A DNA stretch of 42,164 bases from NCBI GenBank assembly GCA_022843625.1, contig JALHNH010000056.1, positions 1 to 42,164 on the forward strand. The letters are read 5' to 3'. Positions 17,348 through 25,245 of this stretch are shown in pieces. Numbering within the stretch: the stretch's first letter is position 1; each line of letters begins with the position of its first letter. The notes beneath the pieces were generated by a model. That model did not search any database. It worked only from the letters and a program-made list of their open reading frames with translations, and had not been told where the DNA came from. Source of the stretch: Bryobacter sp. GTDB taxonomy: Bacteria; Acidobacteriota; Terriglobia; Bryobacterales; Bryobacteraceae. The translations under genes were made by a program, and so were the position numbers.

Positions 17348-19099
17348 TCAAGGAGCGCTGATCGTGACAGGAGACCGTGCTCCCATCGGTACTTCCCCAA
17401 ACAATCCTCGAATCAGGGCGGCTTCGCTGGTTACCGTGGTCGAAAACGTCGCCACCTGAGCATCGGCCATCGGCACCTTGCGCAACAGATAGGGGCTGCC
17501 CACCGCACAGAACACCACCGGCCTCGACAGTGCCATCACTTCATCGACAAAGGTCGCAAATACGGGTGCCAGCGAGACATCGCCCCGAAACGAAGCCGCC
17601 GCCACAAACGCTGCAATCACAATCGTCGAGCAATTCCCTAACTGCCCCGCCGTCTCAGTAAAGTCAGCGGGCTTCAGTGTCGGGTCCAGCCAGATCGTCC
17701 TCATCTTCGGGGCCCGGGCCAGCGCTTCTTCAATCATCCGCTTCCCCGAACTCGACTGCCGGTTTTCAGCCAGCGTAATCAGGCAGGCAGTGGATGTATC
17801 GCGAAGTGGCACCAGCGCCTTCTCATTCTTCATCGTCGACAAAGCCTGTTCGGCCACGGTCTGCGCGAGATCGGAAAACTCCGGTGAATCGATCTGCTCA
17901 CTGATTGCCTCAAGGTTCACCAGCCGGTTTTGAAAGAGCCCCAGCTTGTGCTTGGCACTCAGGATCTTGGCCACACTCTGGTGTATCCGGTTCCCTGTAA
18001 TCCTGCCACTGGCCACAGCCTCCATCAACCCACGGATTGCCGCATCGGCGCTAGCCGGAATCAGCAACACATCCACCCCGGCCTCAATCGCTCGGACAGC
18101 AGCTTCGCCTGAAGGGAACTGCTTCGTCAGCCCCTGCATATCCATCGCGTCCGTCACAGCCAGACCCTCAAAGCCAAGCTCCTTCCGCAGCAGCCCCTGA
18201 ATCATTTTCGAAGAAACGGTCGCAGGGATTTCGCGATTCTCAATTGCCGGCACAGCCAGGTGCCCGGTCATCACACCGTCCACCCCTGCCGCGATGGCTG
18301 CACGAAACGGCAACAACTCCAGCGAATCCAACCGGTCGCGATCCCCGGTCACTTTGGCGATTCCCATGTGCGTATCCACCGCCGTGTCGCCCTGCCCTGG
18401 AAAATGTTTTACTGTCACCAGCACTCCACCTCGCTTCAGGGAATGCGCCCCTTCGATATAAGCCTTTACGTGGGCAGCAACCAGTTTCGGATCCTCACCA
18501 TAGCTGCGCGTGTTGATGATCGGGTTCTCAGGATTGTTATTCACATCCGCAACAGGAGCAAAGACCCAGTGCACGCCAAGCGCCCGTGACTCTCTCGCCG
18601 TCGCCGCTCCGGTCTTCCGGGTCGATTCCAGGTCATTGGCCGCACCATAGGCCATTGCGTGCGGAAATTTGGCCGTATTGGAGACACGCATGGAAGATCC
18701 CCGCTCAAAATCACCACCCACAATCAGCGGAACCTTCGCTTCTTTCTGCATCCGGTTCAGAAACGAAGCAAGCGCAAAAGGCTCGGCGTTGCGAACCACT
18801 CCCCCCTGCACCCGGTTCAAGAGAATCAATCCCCCTACCCCAGCCTGCTTCACCAGCCGCAAGTACTCCTGATACTCACGTCGCTTGCTGGCTGGATTCT
18901 CGCCGTAGAAAGGAACAATCACCAACTGCCCCACCATCTCGCGCAACGTCATTCGCTGCATCAGATTGCGAACCTCAACGGGAGTAGCGCGAGGAAACTG
19001 AATCGGCACAACTGTTGGTCTGACGGAACGTTTGCCCTTCTGAGCAAAAACGCAAGCACATGCCAGGCTAAGAATGAGAAATCGCAGGATACTGGGCAA
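17348..19099 (-). CDS. Glycoside hydrolase family 3 (NagZ-like beta-N-acetylhexosaminidase)
   Basis: 583 residues with a signal peptide at about 1-19, so exported. The family 3 TIM barrel spans about 50-390. NagZ-type signatures are visible: KHFPGQGDTAVDTH, which holds the Asp-His pair used as general acid/base in NagZ, and AVTDAMDMQG, holding the nucleophile aspartate. The C-terminal 190 residues form a second alpha/beta domain, which cytoplasmic NagZ lacks, so this resembles secreted two-domain family members. Likely substrate is N-acetylglucosaminyl muropeptide or chitin-type oligosaccharide (inference). First gene of the operon with the UPF0173 hydrolase and VWFA protein. Confidence 0.85.
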   Translation of the reverse strand: MPSILRFLILSLACACVFAQKGKRSVRPTVVPIQFPRATPVEVRNLMQRMTLREMVGQLVIVPFYGENPASKRREYQEYLRLVKQAGVGGLILLNRVQGGVVRNAEPFALASFLNRMQKEAKVPLIVGGDFERGSSMRVSNTAKFPHAMAYGAANDLESTRKTGAATARESRALGVHWVFAPVADVNNNPENPIINTRSYGEDPKLVAAHVKAYIEGAHSLKRGGVLVTVKHFPGQGDTAVDTHMGIAKVTGDRDRLDSLELLPFRAAIAAGVDGVMTGHLAVPAIENREIPATVSSKMIQGLLRKELGFEGLAVTDAMDMQGLTKQFPSGEAAVRAIEAGVDVLLIPASADAAIRGLMEAVASGRITGNRIHQSVAKILSAKHKLGLFQNRLVNLEAISEQIDSPEFSDLAQTVAEQALSTMKNEKALVPLRDTSTACLITLAENRQSSSGKRMIEEALARAPKMRTIWLDPTLKPADFTETAGQLGNCSTIVIAAFVAAASFRGDVSLAPVFATFVDEVMALSRPVVFCAVGSPYLLRKVPMADAQVATFSTTVTSEAALIRGLFGEVPMGARSPVTISAP

Positions 19100-19127
19100 G
19101 CCTCAATATATCGCCTATCATGCCTCT

Positions 19128-19649
19128 ATGCGAAGACTAATCTACAGTGTTGGCATCAGTCTCGACGGCTATATTGCTCGCAAAAACGGGGAGATCGACT
19201 TCCTCTTCATGCCAAAGAACTTTTCCATGCAGCCCTTCCTCGAATCTATCGACACTATCATCGCCGGGCGCAAAACATATGAGCACGGAGTGAAGATGGG
19301 TTTCGGACTCAGGTCCACGCCACAAACGCGAGTACTGGTCTGCTCCAGATCCGCCAAATCTGGCGTACGCGACGGCGTAGAATTCACTCGCCTGAGCCCA
19401 GCCGCTCTCCTTCGAAAGCTTTCAAAAACGGAAGGCAAGAACATCTGGTTGATGGGCGGCGGTGACCTGGCAAACGCTTACCTCAAGGCAGACCTGGTAG
19501 ACGAGATCCACCTTGGCGTTTTACCTGTCTTGCTAGGCTCCGGATTACCCGCTTTCCCGGGCAAATTTCCAGACCGGCAATTCATCCTCACAGAGTGTAA
19601 AAGCTATGATCGGGGAATGGTGAATCTGAACTACAAACGGGAGCGCTAA
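19128..19649 (+). CDS. RibD C-terminal / dihydrofolate reductase-like protein
   Basis: 173 residues from ATG at 19128; an upstream in-frame ATG at 19074 would overlap the divergent glycosidase gene and adds no family sequence. The N-terminus (MRRLIYSVGISLDGYIAR) is the typical first strand of RibD-C/YyaP-type reductases, followed by DTIIAGRKTYE and the nucleotide-binding stretch IWLMGGGDLANAYLKADLVD. These are NADPH-dependent reductases of the dihydrofolate reductase fold; most of this subgroup have no known substrate. Divergent from the glycosidase with a 28-base gap, and convergent with the response regulator with a 4-base overlap. Confidence 0.85.
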   Translation: MRRLIYSVGISLDGYIARKNGEIDFLFMPKNFSMQPFLESIDTIIAGRKTYEHGVKMGFGLRSTPQTRVLVCSRSAKSGVRDGVEFTRLSPAALLRKLSKTEGKNIWLMGGGDLANAYLKADLVDEIHLGVLPVLLGSGLPAFPGKFPDRQFILTECKSYDRGMVNLNYKRER

Positions 19650-20116
19650 CCGAGTTTAGTTTTGGGTTTCACTGCTTTCGAAGCAGCCTGCGATCCAGCC
19701 GGCTTGCGGACGGGCTTACGCGTCAATAATCGCTTTACAGTGCTAAGCAGCACTTGAATTTCATTGGCGCTTTTCTGCACGACGGCGTCAGCGCCAGTTT
19801 TGTCTTCGCTCATCCCCGTATTGTCGGCGAAACCAGACAACAAAATAATGGGTACCGCGTTCTGGCTCTCGCGAACCCGGCGGATCAATTCGATCCCGTC
19901 CAGTTTTGGCATTTTCCAGTCTGTGATCAAAAGATCAAAAACTTGCCCCTCGATAGCGGTTAAAGCATCCAACCCGTTCGCAGCGGTTACTACGGTATGA
20001 CCCAACTCTTCGAGCACCACACGCCGGGCAGCCAGACCCATTTTATTGTCATCCACCAGTAATATGAATGCAGAGGGAGACGCGGTGGAGGACTTGGCAA
20101 TTCTCATGAGAACCAT
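19646..20116 (-). CDS. Single-domain response regulator (CheY-like)
   Basis: 156 residues; a receiver domain at about 17-130. The acidic pair is D22-D23 (LLVDDN), the phosphoacceptor D66 (LLITDWKMP), the switch serine S94 (ILLSGF) and the lysine K115 (VVQKSA). There is no output domain; the last 25 residues are lysine- and proline-rich. An internal ATG at 20107 is an alternative start. The cognate kinase is not in the window. It could pass phosphate on or act by binding a partner. Its stop shares the bases CTAA with the stop of the convergent reductase. Confidence 0.9.
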   Translation of the reverse strand: MVLMRIAKSSTASPSAFILLVDDNKMGLAARRVVLEELGHTVVTAANGLDALTAIEGQVFDLLITDWKMPKLDGIELIRRVRESQNAVPIILLSGFADNTGMSEDKTGADAVVQKSANEIQVLLSTVKRLLTRKPVRKPAGSQAASKAVKPKTKLG

Positions 20117-20197
20117 TGAAACTTAGCAAACTTGTTTCAACCACGTCAATGCTTCTCTATTCGCTTCATTCAAAGCGTCTTTTATTGCTTGACATCC

Positions 20198-21376
20198 TTA
20201 CTCCACTTCGCGTGGAGCCGTATAGCCGATCTTCGAGACAATCTGATACTTGATCGGCTTGTTTTTTTCATCAAGGATTCGCAGCGGTTCATTCGTTGCA
20301 GGATTTACCAGTTCTACCTTCAGCTTCCTGAACTTCCCGTCTTTGGCCTGGTTGGTAGGAGCGTAAGTGATCGAATACTGATTGCGGAGAGCCTGATGAA
20401 TCGCGCCATAGATGCCGGGAAACTCTCCAAAGAAGCGAGGAAAGAAGCTCATCCCGCCAGACTCTTTGGCAAATGTTCTCATCTGGTTGTCAGCCTGCAA
20501 AAAATCCAGACGCTGAATCGCGCCCATGCCCCCACGGGCATCCACCATTTCGCGTAATGCCTGCATAATCCCAATCGCATAAATCGGCACACCGGCAGAT
20601 TGCAACTTCTTGCGCGCCTGATCGAAAGTCTGCTTCGAGAAGGTATCGACGCCGGATGCGATCAACACAACAGCCTTGCGGCCTTCAATCTCGGTCATCC
20701 GTTCGGTCGTATCGGTCAATGCATCGTATAGATTCGATTCGCTGAAGGCTGCAATGCGCAAACGGGCCATCGCTTCTTGTGCCTTGCGTTTGTCGGCCGA
20801 GAAGTCGCTCAGAATCTCCGGCCTCAAGTCGTAGGCTACTACCGCAACGTAATCTTCCGGCTTTAGCGTCTGCAAAAATCCGTAAGAAGCCTGAAGGGTC
20901 TCATACCAGCTACTGGTCCAATACTGTTGGTATAGGTTTGAGAATTCAATCACCATGCAGATGGTCATTGGAGCCTCACCCATCGTGAAGTTGCCGATCT
21001 TTTGCGGCACATTATCTTCGAGAACCCGGAAATTACCAGCAGGGATATTCGGGATGAACCGTCCCTTGTTGTCCAGCACGGCCACATCGACATTTACGCT
21101 GGTCGTATCCGTACGAAAAGTCGGCACCCCTTCGGGCAAATCCACTTGACCCTTCTTATTTAGCTTCGAAGGGATCTTCTGTAGTTCTTCCTCTGGAGGA
21201 GCATCCGGGCTGGCTTTCTTGCGCGGTTTAGCGACGGTCTCACCGCTCTCCTTCTTGGGGCCTCCCTGAGCGAACACTGGTTCAATCCAGCTCAGAGTGC
21301 TCATAGAAAGAACACCAACCAATGCTGCCGCGGTAAGGGGATGAGATATCAATGCCGAATACTTCATGTGAATCAC
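20198..21376 (-). CDS. Secreted VWFA-related acidobacterial domain protein (second)
   Basis: 392 residues; ATG at 21376, or ATG at 21367 giving MKYSAL. Signal sequence at about 10-36, then a low-complexity charged stretch (KKESGETVAKPRKKASPDAP), then the family-specific beta domain (TTSVNVDVAVLDNKGRFIP, NFRVLEDN) and a von Willebrand A domain from about 140. The metal-site motif is degenerate: where DxSxS is expected the strand reads MVIEFSNLYQQY, so metal-dependent binding may be lost. A later VVLIASGVDTFSKQT strand fits the fold. It starts 6 bases after the rhomboid gene ends, so the two are probably co-transcribed. Confidence 0.82.
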   Translation of the reverse strand: MIHMKYSALISHPLTAAALVGVLSMSTLSWIEPVFAQGGPKKESGETVAKPRKKASPDAPPEEELQKIPSKLNKKGQVDLPEGVPTFRTDTTSVNVDVAVLDNKGRFIPNIPAGNFRVLEDNVPQKIGNFTMGEAPMTICMVIEFSNLYQQYWTSSWYETLQASYGFLQTLKPEDYVAVVAYDLRPEILSDFSADKRKAQEAMARLRIAAFSESNLYDALTDTTERMTEIEGRKAVVLIASGVDTFSKQTFDQARKKLQSAGVPIYAIGIMQALREMVDARGGMGAIQRLDFLQADNQMRTFAKESGGMSFFPRFFGEFPGIYGAIHQALRNQYSITYAPTNQAKDGKFRKLKVELVNPATNEPLRILDEKNKPIKYQIVSKIGYTAPREVE

Positions 21377-21382
21377 TTTATC

Positions 21383-22156
21383 TCAGTTGACGTACGGGCC
21401 GCCCTTGCGGTTCTGCTTCGACATGTAAACTTGAAACTTTTTCTTTGCCCGCTGCAATTTGTAGTCTGCCCAAGCCTGTTCCATCCGCCGTTTCAGCGTT
21501 GGCCCGGACGAACGCCGCATCGCCGATTGACCTTGCGTCGTCTTCAGCAGCAGAAAGGCCACCAACATGCCACCTAGATGCGCAATATGACTCACCCCGC
21601 TATTCACCTGAAGGGAACTCAGAAAAGTGATGGCCCCAATGATCATCACCATGTATTTCGCCTTGATCGGGAAGAAAAAGCTCATCAGCACAATGCTGTC
21701 TGGAAACAACATCCCGAATGCCAGCAAAAGACCAAAAATTGCACCACTGGCGCCTATAGTGGGGACAAACTGCGTTCCCGTAAGATACCCTGCAACGATC
21801 ACACACAAGGCTGCCCCAACACCGCAAATAAAGTAGAAGCGAAGAAACCGCTCCGTACCCCAAGTCTCTTCCAAAGTCTTGCCAAACATGAACAGCGACA
21901 GCATATTCAAAAGAATGTGGCTGAAACCGGTTGGATCATGCAGAAATAAATAGGTGACGGGTTGCCAGACATGCAACTCCTGGACGGTTTGTTCTGGAAT
22001 CAAGCGGAACGGTGCAAAGATCCCTTTCAAATCGAAAAGGTTGTAGGCCAAAAAATAGGCAACGAATATAGCCGTGTTGGCAATCAACAGCCATCTCACC
22101 CCCGGCGGGACAGACATGGAAGACGTCGAATAAGAGGAGCCACCCGGATAACGCAT
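21383..22156 (-). CDS. Rhomboid-family intramembrane serine protease
   Basis: 257 residues with six predicted membrane helices. The catalytic serine lies in GASGAIFG (S137) and the catalytic histidine in SHIAHLGG (H193); the conserved HxxxN of helix 2 is present as HILLNM (H80, N84). The N-terminal segment of about 20 residues precedes the first helix, and a basic cytoplasmic tail of about 50 residues follows the last. All active-site residues are intact, so it should cleave membrane-anchored substrates; none is known. The upstream gene for a small membrane protein and the downstream VWFA gene run in the same direction. No clear ribosome site is seen at ATG 22156. Confidence 0.9.
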   Translation of the reverse strand: MRYPGGSSYSTSSMSVPPGVRWLLIANTAIFVAYFLAYNLFDLKGIFAPFRLIPEQTVQELHVWQPVTYLFLHDPTGFSHILLNMLSLFMFGKTLEETWGTERFLRFYFICGVGAALCVIVAGYLTGTQFVPTIGASGAIFGLLLAFGMLFPDSIVLMSFFFPIKAKYMVMIIGAITFLSSLQVNSGVSHIAHLGGMLVAFLLLKTTQGQSAMRRSSGPTLKRRMEQAWADYKLQRAKKKFQVYMSKQNRKGGPYVN

Positions 22157-22228
22157 TATGTTATTTCAAGATATCAAAGCCGGACTACGATCGAGAGGTG
22201 GGAATTTTCGACACACGATGTGTCCCCA

Positions 22229-22522
22229 TTAGCGTGACTGCACGCGCATAAAGCGGCGCGACAAATACCCTTCGCTGGCGATCATGGAGATTCCAAGCGC
22301 AACCCACAACTGCCAATGGCGCATCAAACCATCTGTAATGATGAACTCTGCGGTCCACCCAAGATCCGCCCCAACACGCCAGAATGCCAGCAAAAACGCA
22401 GCCAGCGAGGCCGGCTTCAAGAGGTGCACCACCAGTTCCAAGGCTTCGATACAGCCAGCGCCCAGCTTGATTTCGGGCCATTCAAGGCCAAACGATGTTC
22501 GTACTATTACTTTAACTGCCAT
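22229..22522 (-). CDS. Small membrane protein, function unknown
   Basis: 97 residues from ATG at 22522. It is not recognised. It reads as a coding sequence with two hydrophobic stretches: about residues 31-52 (VVHLLKPASLAAFLLAFWRV) and about 67-83 (MRHWQLWVALGISMIASEGY), the second followed by a basic end (LSRRFMRVQSR). The overlapping alternative frames in this stretch lack this pattern. It lies upstream of the rhomboid gene (72-base gap) and downstream of the strong terminator at 22588-22618, so it probably heads a separate transcription unit. Confidence 0.55.
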   Translation of the reverse strand: MAVKVIVRTSFGLEWPEIKLGAGCIEALELVVHLLKPASLAAFLLAFWRVGADLGWTAEFIITDGLMRHWQLWVALGISMIASEGYLSRRFMRVQSR

Positions 22523-22587
22523 AGGAAAAAGTTCCCGACGTATATTTATGCTGCAATCGGAGTGCCAAAAGCTGCATCACAGAAAAA

Positions 22588-22618
22588 AAACGCCGCTCTC
22601 TGAATGAGAGCGGCGTTT
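22588..22618 (-). terminator. Strong rho-independent terminator
   Basis: A perfect 13-base inverted repeat (arms AAACGCCGCTCTC and its complement) around a 5-base loop. On the minus strand it is followed by an unbroken run of eight Ts, the standard intrinsic-terminator layout. It lies 31 bases past the stop of the coiled-coil protein gene and so ends the tdk/coiled-coil transcript. Confidence 0.9.
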
Positions 22619-22648
22619 CAGCATCAAATGGCTCAGCAATGTTGAAAA

Positions 22649-23524
22649 CTATTTGCGAGGTTCCATCACCTTGGGAGTCGCAAGATAGCCAACGATAACG
22701 TCCTTCTTCACCTCGTTTACCACCAGTTCATAGGGCTGGCGCGCTTTTGAAGTTAAAAATTGAACTGGTTCGTTCACGGTCTTGTCTTTCTTTTCAACAC
22801 GCTTGTCATCAACCGTTACTTCAATCGTGTAGCGATTTTTTTTCTGATCCGTCTTCTTGAGCAGAATCATGATGTCACCGACACGAGTAGCATTCTTGGT
22901 CTTGCCCAGGTTGAACTCGTAGTAGTTTCGCTCGCCCAGTCGCTTCAACGCGTCCAGTTCCTTACCATTGGTAGCAATGTAGCCGCTCTGTACACCAAGG
23001 TCGCCGGTTACTTTCTTCAAATCCGTGATGGTGCGCTCAAGTTCTGATTTGGTATTCGACACGTCGGTCCGAACGGCAGAGACTTCAGTCTTCACTTCAT
23101 TTACCTTGGTCTCAGCAGCAGCGGATACTTCGCCCACCTTTTGCGTAATTTCGGTAGAGAGCTGTTCCTTGGTCTTGCGCTGTTCTGCTTCGAGACGCGT
23201 AGCCATACTGTTAACTTTCTGGTCTGCTTCAACCTTCGCCTGACCAACTGCCATAGCAGCCTGCCGCCGTGCCGTCTCAAGTTGTTCCTGCATTGCTTCA
23301 AGATTGCGACGGCTCGTCTGGTTGCTGGCAGTCGCGGTCTGCCGCACATCGCTCAACTTTTCCTCCAGCTGAACCTGAACCCGGTCCATTTCGCCGCGTA
23401 AACGATCCAACTGCAAAAAGAGCCAAACATTGGAAGCAAGCAGCGCGATCACTGCTCCAAACAATATTGGGATCTTGAGTCCACTGCCGCCAGAATCTGG
23501 CTGCGACATATTTCCATCCGACAT
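22649..23524 (-). CDS. Membrane-anchored coiled-coil protein, function unknown
   Basis: 291 residues. One membrane helix at about 17-38 (LKIPILFGAVIALLASNVWL), then a long coiled coil of about 130 residues rich in E, K, Q, A and T (about 40-180), then a compact C-terminal beta domain from about 200 (YYEFNLGKTKNATRVGDIMI, RYTIEVTVDDKRVEK). The topology suggests a short cytoplasmic N-terminus and an envelope-facing rod. No enzyme motif is seen and no precise family can be named. It is downstream of tdk on the same strand (50-base gap) and ends at the terminator at 22588-22618. Confidence 0.75.
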   Translation of the reverse strand: MSDGNMSQPDSGGSGLKIPILFGAVIALLASNVWLFLQLDRLRGEMDRVQVQLEEKLSDVRQTATASNQTSRRNLEAMQEQLETARRQAAMAVGQAKVEADQKVNSMATRLEAEQRKTKEQLSTEITQKVGEVSAAAETKVNEVKTEVSAVRTDVSNTKSELERTITDLKKVTGDLGVQSGYIATNGKELDALKRLGERNYYEFNLGKTKNATRVGDIMILLKKTDQKKNRYTIEVTVDDKRVEKKDKTVNEPVQFLTSKARQPYELVVNEVKKDVIVGYLATPKVMEPRK

Positions 23525-23574
23525 TTTCGATTCTCCTCTGTTTTCAACAAATGTATCAAACTTCTGCCCTTGGG

Positions 23575-24153
23575 CTATTTCTGTGGTCTTGCGAACGGAA
23601 AGTATTCCTGTTTAGAACAACCCGCTTCAAAGCAAGCCCGGCAGCGCGCTTCGTACATCCCGGCGTCTCCTACAACGATTAGATCCGCGCTTTCGAAAAG
23701 ACGTTGCGTTTGTTTTGCGGGGTTTCCACATCTCATGCAGATGGCCAAAGTCTTGGTAATGCTCTCGGCCATCGCGAGCAGATCGGGAATCGGCGGGAAA
23801 GGCCGCCCCATATAGTCGGTATCGAGACCGGCTACAATGACGCGCTTGCCGGAATCCGCCAGTTGGTTGCATATTTCCACCAACCCCGGACCCATGAAAT
23901 TTGCCTCATCTATCCCAATCACCTGTGTGCGCCAGTCCAGCAACTTCAAAATCTCGCTGCCATCATTGACCACTGTAGAAGGAATACTCTGTGAGCTGTG
24001 GCTGACAATCTCATCCTTTGAATAGCGATCGTCAATGACAGGCTTGAAAACCTGTACTCGCTTGCGGGCAATCATCGCCCTTCGTAGGCGACGGATCAGC
24101 TCTTCGCTCTTGCCTGAGAACATGGGCCCGCACACAACTTCGATCCATCCCAT
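23575..24153 (-). CDS. tdk: Thymidine kinase
   Basis: 192 residues from ATG at 24153, with GGCAGG a few bases upstream; alternative ATGs at 24174 and 24249 lack a ribosome site and extend beyond the usual family length. It phosphorylates thymidine to dTMP with ATP in pyrimidine salvage. The Walker A motif GPMFSGKS follows immediately after the N-terminus; the DEANF motif carries the catalytic glutamate region; and two cysteine pairs (CMRCGNPA and CRACFEAGC) match the structural zinc site of type II thymidine kinases. The C-terminus ends near EYFPFARPQK. It is divergent from a methyltransferase gene across a 36-base gap. Confidence 0.93.
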   Translation of the reverse strand: MGWIEVVCGPMFSGKSEELIRRLRRAMIARKRVQVFKPVIDDRYSKDEIVSHSSQSIPSTVVNDGSEILKLLDWRTQVIGIDEANFMGPGLVEICNQLADSGKRVIVAGLDTDYMGRPFPPIPDLLAMAESITKTLAICMRCGNPAKQTQRLFESADLIVVGDAGMYEARCRACFEAGCSKQEYFPFARPQK

Positions 24154-24189
24154 GTTGCCTGCCAAAAAGTCCATACGCGTTAGTGTTAC

Positions 24190-24858
24190 ATGAGTAGTGT
24201 GCAAGAACGAATTCTCGAACAGGAAATGCTCGACTCCGCCAGCGACCAAGAGGCCGCTCTAAATCTTCGCGACATCACCCGGATCAACTCGCTTACCGGA
24301 GCCAGAAGAGAGTTGCTGAGCCAACTCGGCCAATACTTCAGCCAGGAAGCAACGTTTCGATTTCTCGACGTCGGCGCGGCTTCAGGGGATCTCGCCAGCG
24401 CGATCGCCGCACGGTTCAAACGCTCCACCCCTTATTGTCTCGACCTCCAGTTCCGAAATCTGAAGCTCGCCCCGGACTATAGAATCCAGGCAGATGCATT
24501 CCATCTTCCCTTCCGCGATGGGGCCTTTGAGGTCGTCCACTGCTCTCTCTTCCTCCATCACTTCAATTCGGACGACACCCGGATTCTTTTACGAGAGATG
24601 AATCGGGTCGCTTCAAAGTTGGTGTTGGTTCAGGATCTACATCGTCACTGGATTTCCTACTACTTCCTTCCGTGCACTCGATTCTTCTTTCGATGGAACA
24701 AAATCACTATCGAAGACGGCATGAAAAGCGTTGCCGCAGGCTGGAGACGCAACGAACTGGAATCTATCCTGTTTCACTGCGGATTACAAAAATGTAGCAA
24801 ACTTTCGTGGCATTTCCCGTCGTTTCGCTATTTCATCGCCATCAAGATCGAAAGATGA
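24190..24858 (+). CDS. Class I SAM-dependent methyltransferase
   Basis: 222 residues. The SAM-binding motif I is FLDVGAASGDLA (about 58-69), with the acidic strand-2 position in YCLDLQF and motif II-like VVHCSLFLHHF. The N-terminal segment LRDITRINSLTGARRELL resembles methyltransferases that often accompany type III polyketide synthase or isoprenoid genes, but no such genes are seen here and the substrate cannot be named. There is no signal peptide or membrane segment. It is followed by an AT-rich 120-base stretch leading to the cold-shock gene. Confidence 0.8.
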   Translation: MSSVQERILEQEMLDSASDQEAALNLRDITRINSLTGARRELLSQLGQYFSQEATFRFLDVGAASGDLASAIAARFKRSTPYCLDLQFRNLKLAPDYRIQADAFHLPFRDGAFEVVHCSLFLHHFNSDDTRILLREMNRVASKLVLVQDLHRHWISYYFLPCTRFFFRWNKITIEDGMKSVAAGWRRNELESILFHCGLQKCSKLSWHFPSFRYFIAIKIER

Positions 24859-24865
24859 GTACTTT

Positions 24866-24889
24866 AATGAAATTTGGATTCATTTTTTT
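24866..24889 (+). terminator. Possible weak terminator after the methyltransferase
   Basis: A six-base A/T stem (AATGAA ... TTCATT, 7-base loop) runs directly into seven Ts, eight bases after the methyltransferase stop. The stem is weak, so this is only a candidate; it would separate the methyltransferase from the cold-shock transcript. Confidence 0.3.
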
Positions 24890-24936
24890 ATTGCGCCAAA
24901 AATCTTCATTTGAGAGAATCAAGCGAAGTTTTAGAG

Positions 24937-24971
24937 CAGGTCTCACCTCCGGAGACCTGTAGAGTCAGGAG
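24937..24971 (+). promoter_or_regulatory. Structured 5' leader of the cold-shock gene
   Basis: A perfect 8-base stem (CAGGTCTC at 24937-24944 with GAGACCTG at 24952-24959) closes a 7-base loop ACCTCCG. Loop bases CTCC (24947-24950) can pair with GGAG (24968-24971) in the ribosome site, giving a possible pseudoknot. The stretch TCACCTCC (24943-24950) also matches the anti-Shine-Dalgarno end of 16S rRNA. Cold-shock mRNAs commonly carry regulatory leaders, so a temperature-responsive translation switch is plausible but untested. Confidence 0.4.
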
Positions 24972-24978
24972 AACAGTG

Positions 24979-25182
24979 GTGAAAGAAAAAGGTAAAGTAA
25001 AGTGGTTCAACAACGCGAAAGGCTTCGGCTTCATTCAGCGTTCCACAGGCGAGGATGTCTTCGTGCACTTCTCGGCGATTGCTATGAACGGCTATCGTTC
25101 GCTCGACGAAGGCGTCGATGTCGAGTTCGAGGTGAAGCAGGGGCCCAAGGGGCTCATGGCCGAAAACGTCATGCGCGCCTAA
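24979..25182 (+). CDS. csp: Cold-shock domain protein
   Basis: 67 residues, a single OB-fold cold-shock domain. RNP1 reads KGFGFI and RNP2 reads VFVHFSAI; the N-terminus KGKVKWFNNAKG is typical. These proteins bind single-stranded RNA or DNA and act as RNA chaperones. Two adjacent GTG codons (24976, 24979) could start it; 24979 is seven bases from AGGAG (24967-24971) and gives the usual length. Reading further upstream adds non-family residues. It is monocistronic, with its own leader and terminator. Confidence 0.93.
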   Translation: MKEKGKVKWFNNAKGFGFIQRSTGEDVFVHFSAIAMNGYRSLDEGVDVEFEVKQGPKGLMAENVMRA

Positions 25183-25210
25183 CCATATTTACCTCAATAG
25201 ATTAAGAAAC

Positions 25211-25240
25211 AGGCCAGCCGAAAGGTTGGCCTTTTTCTTT
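25211..25240 (+). terminator. Rho-independent terminator after the cold-shock gene
   Basis: A nine-base stem (AGGCCAGCC / GGTTGGCCT with one G-T wobble) closes a GAAA tetraloop and runs into TTTTTCTTT, 28 bases after the csp stop. The reverse direction lacks a good T run, so it mainly serves csp. Confidence 0.88.
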
Positions 25241-25245
25241 GCCCA

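Noticed and set aside
20162..20197. A short hairpin-like sequence (CGCTT ... AAGCG) after the response regulator leader
   Set aside because: Only a 5-base stem and no clean T run in the relevant direction; not called as a terminator.
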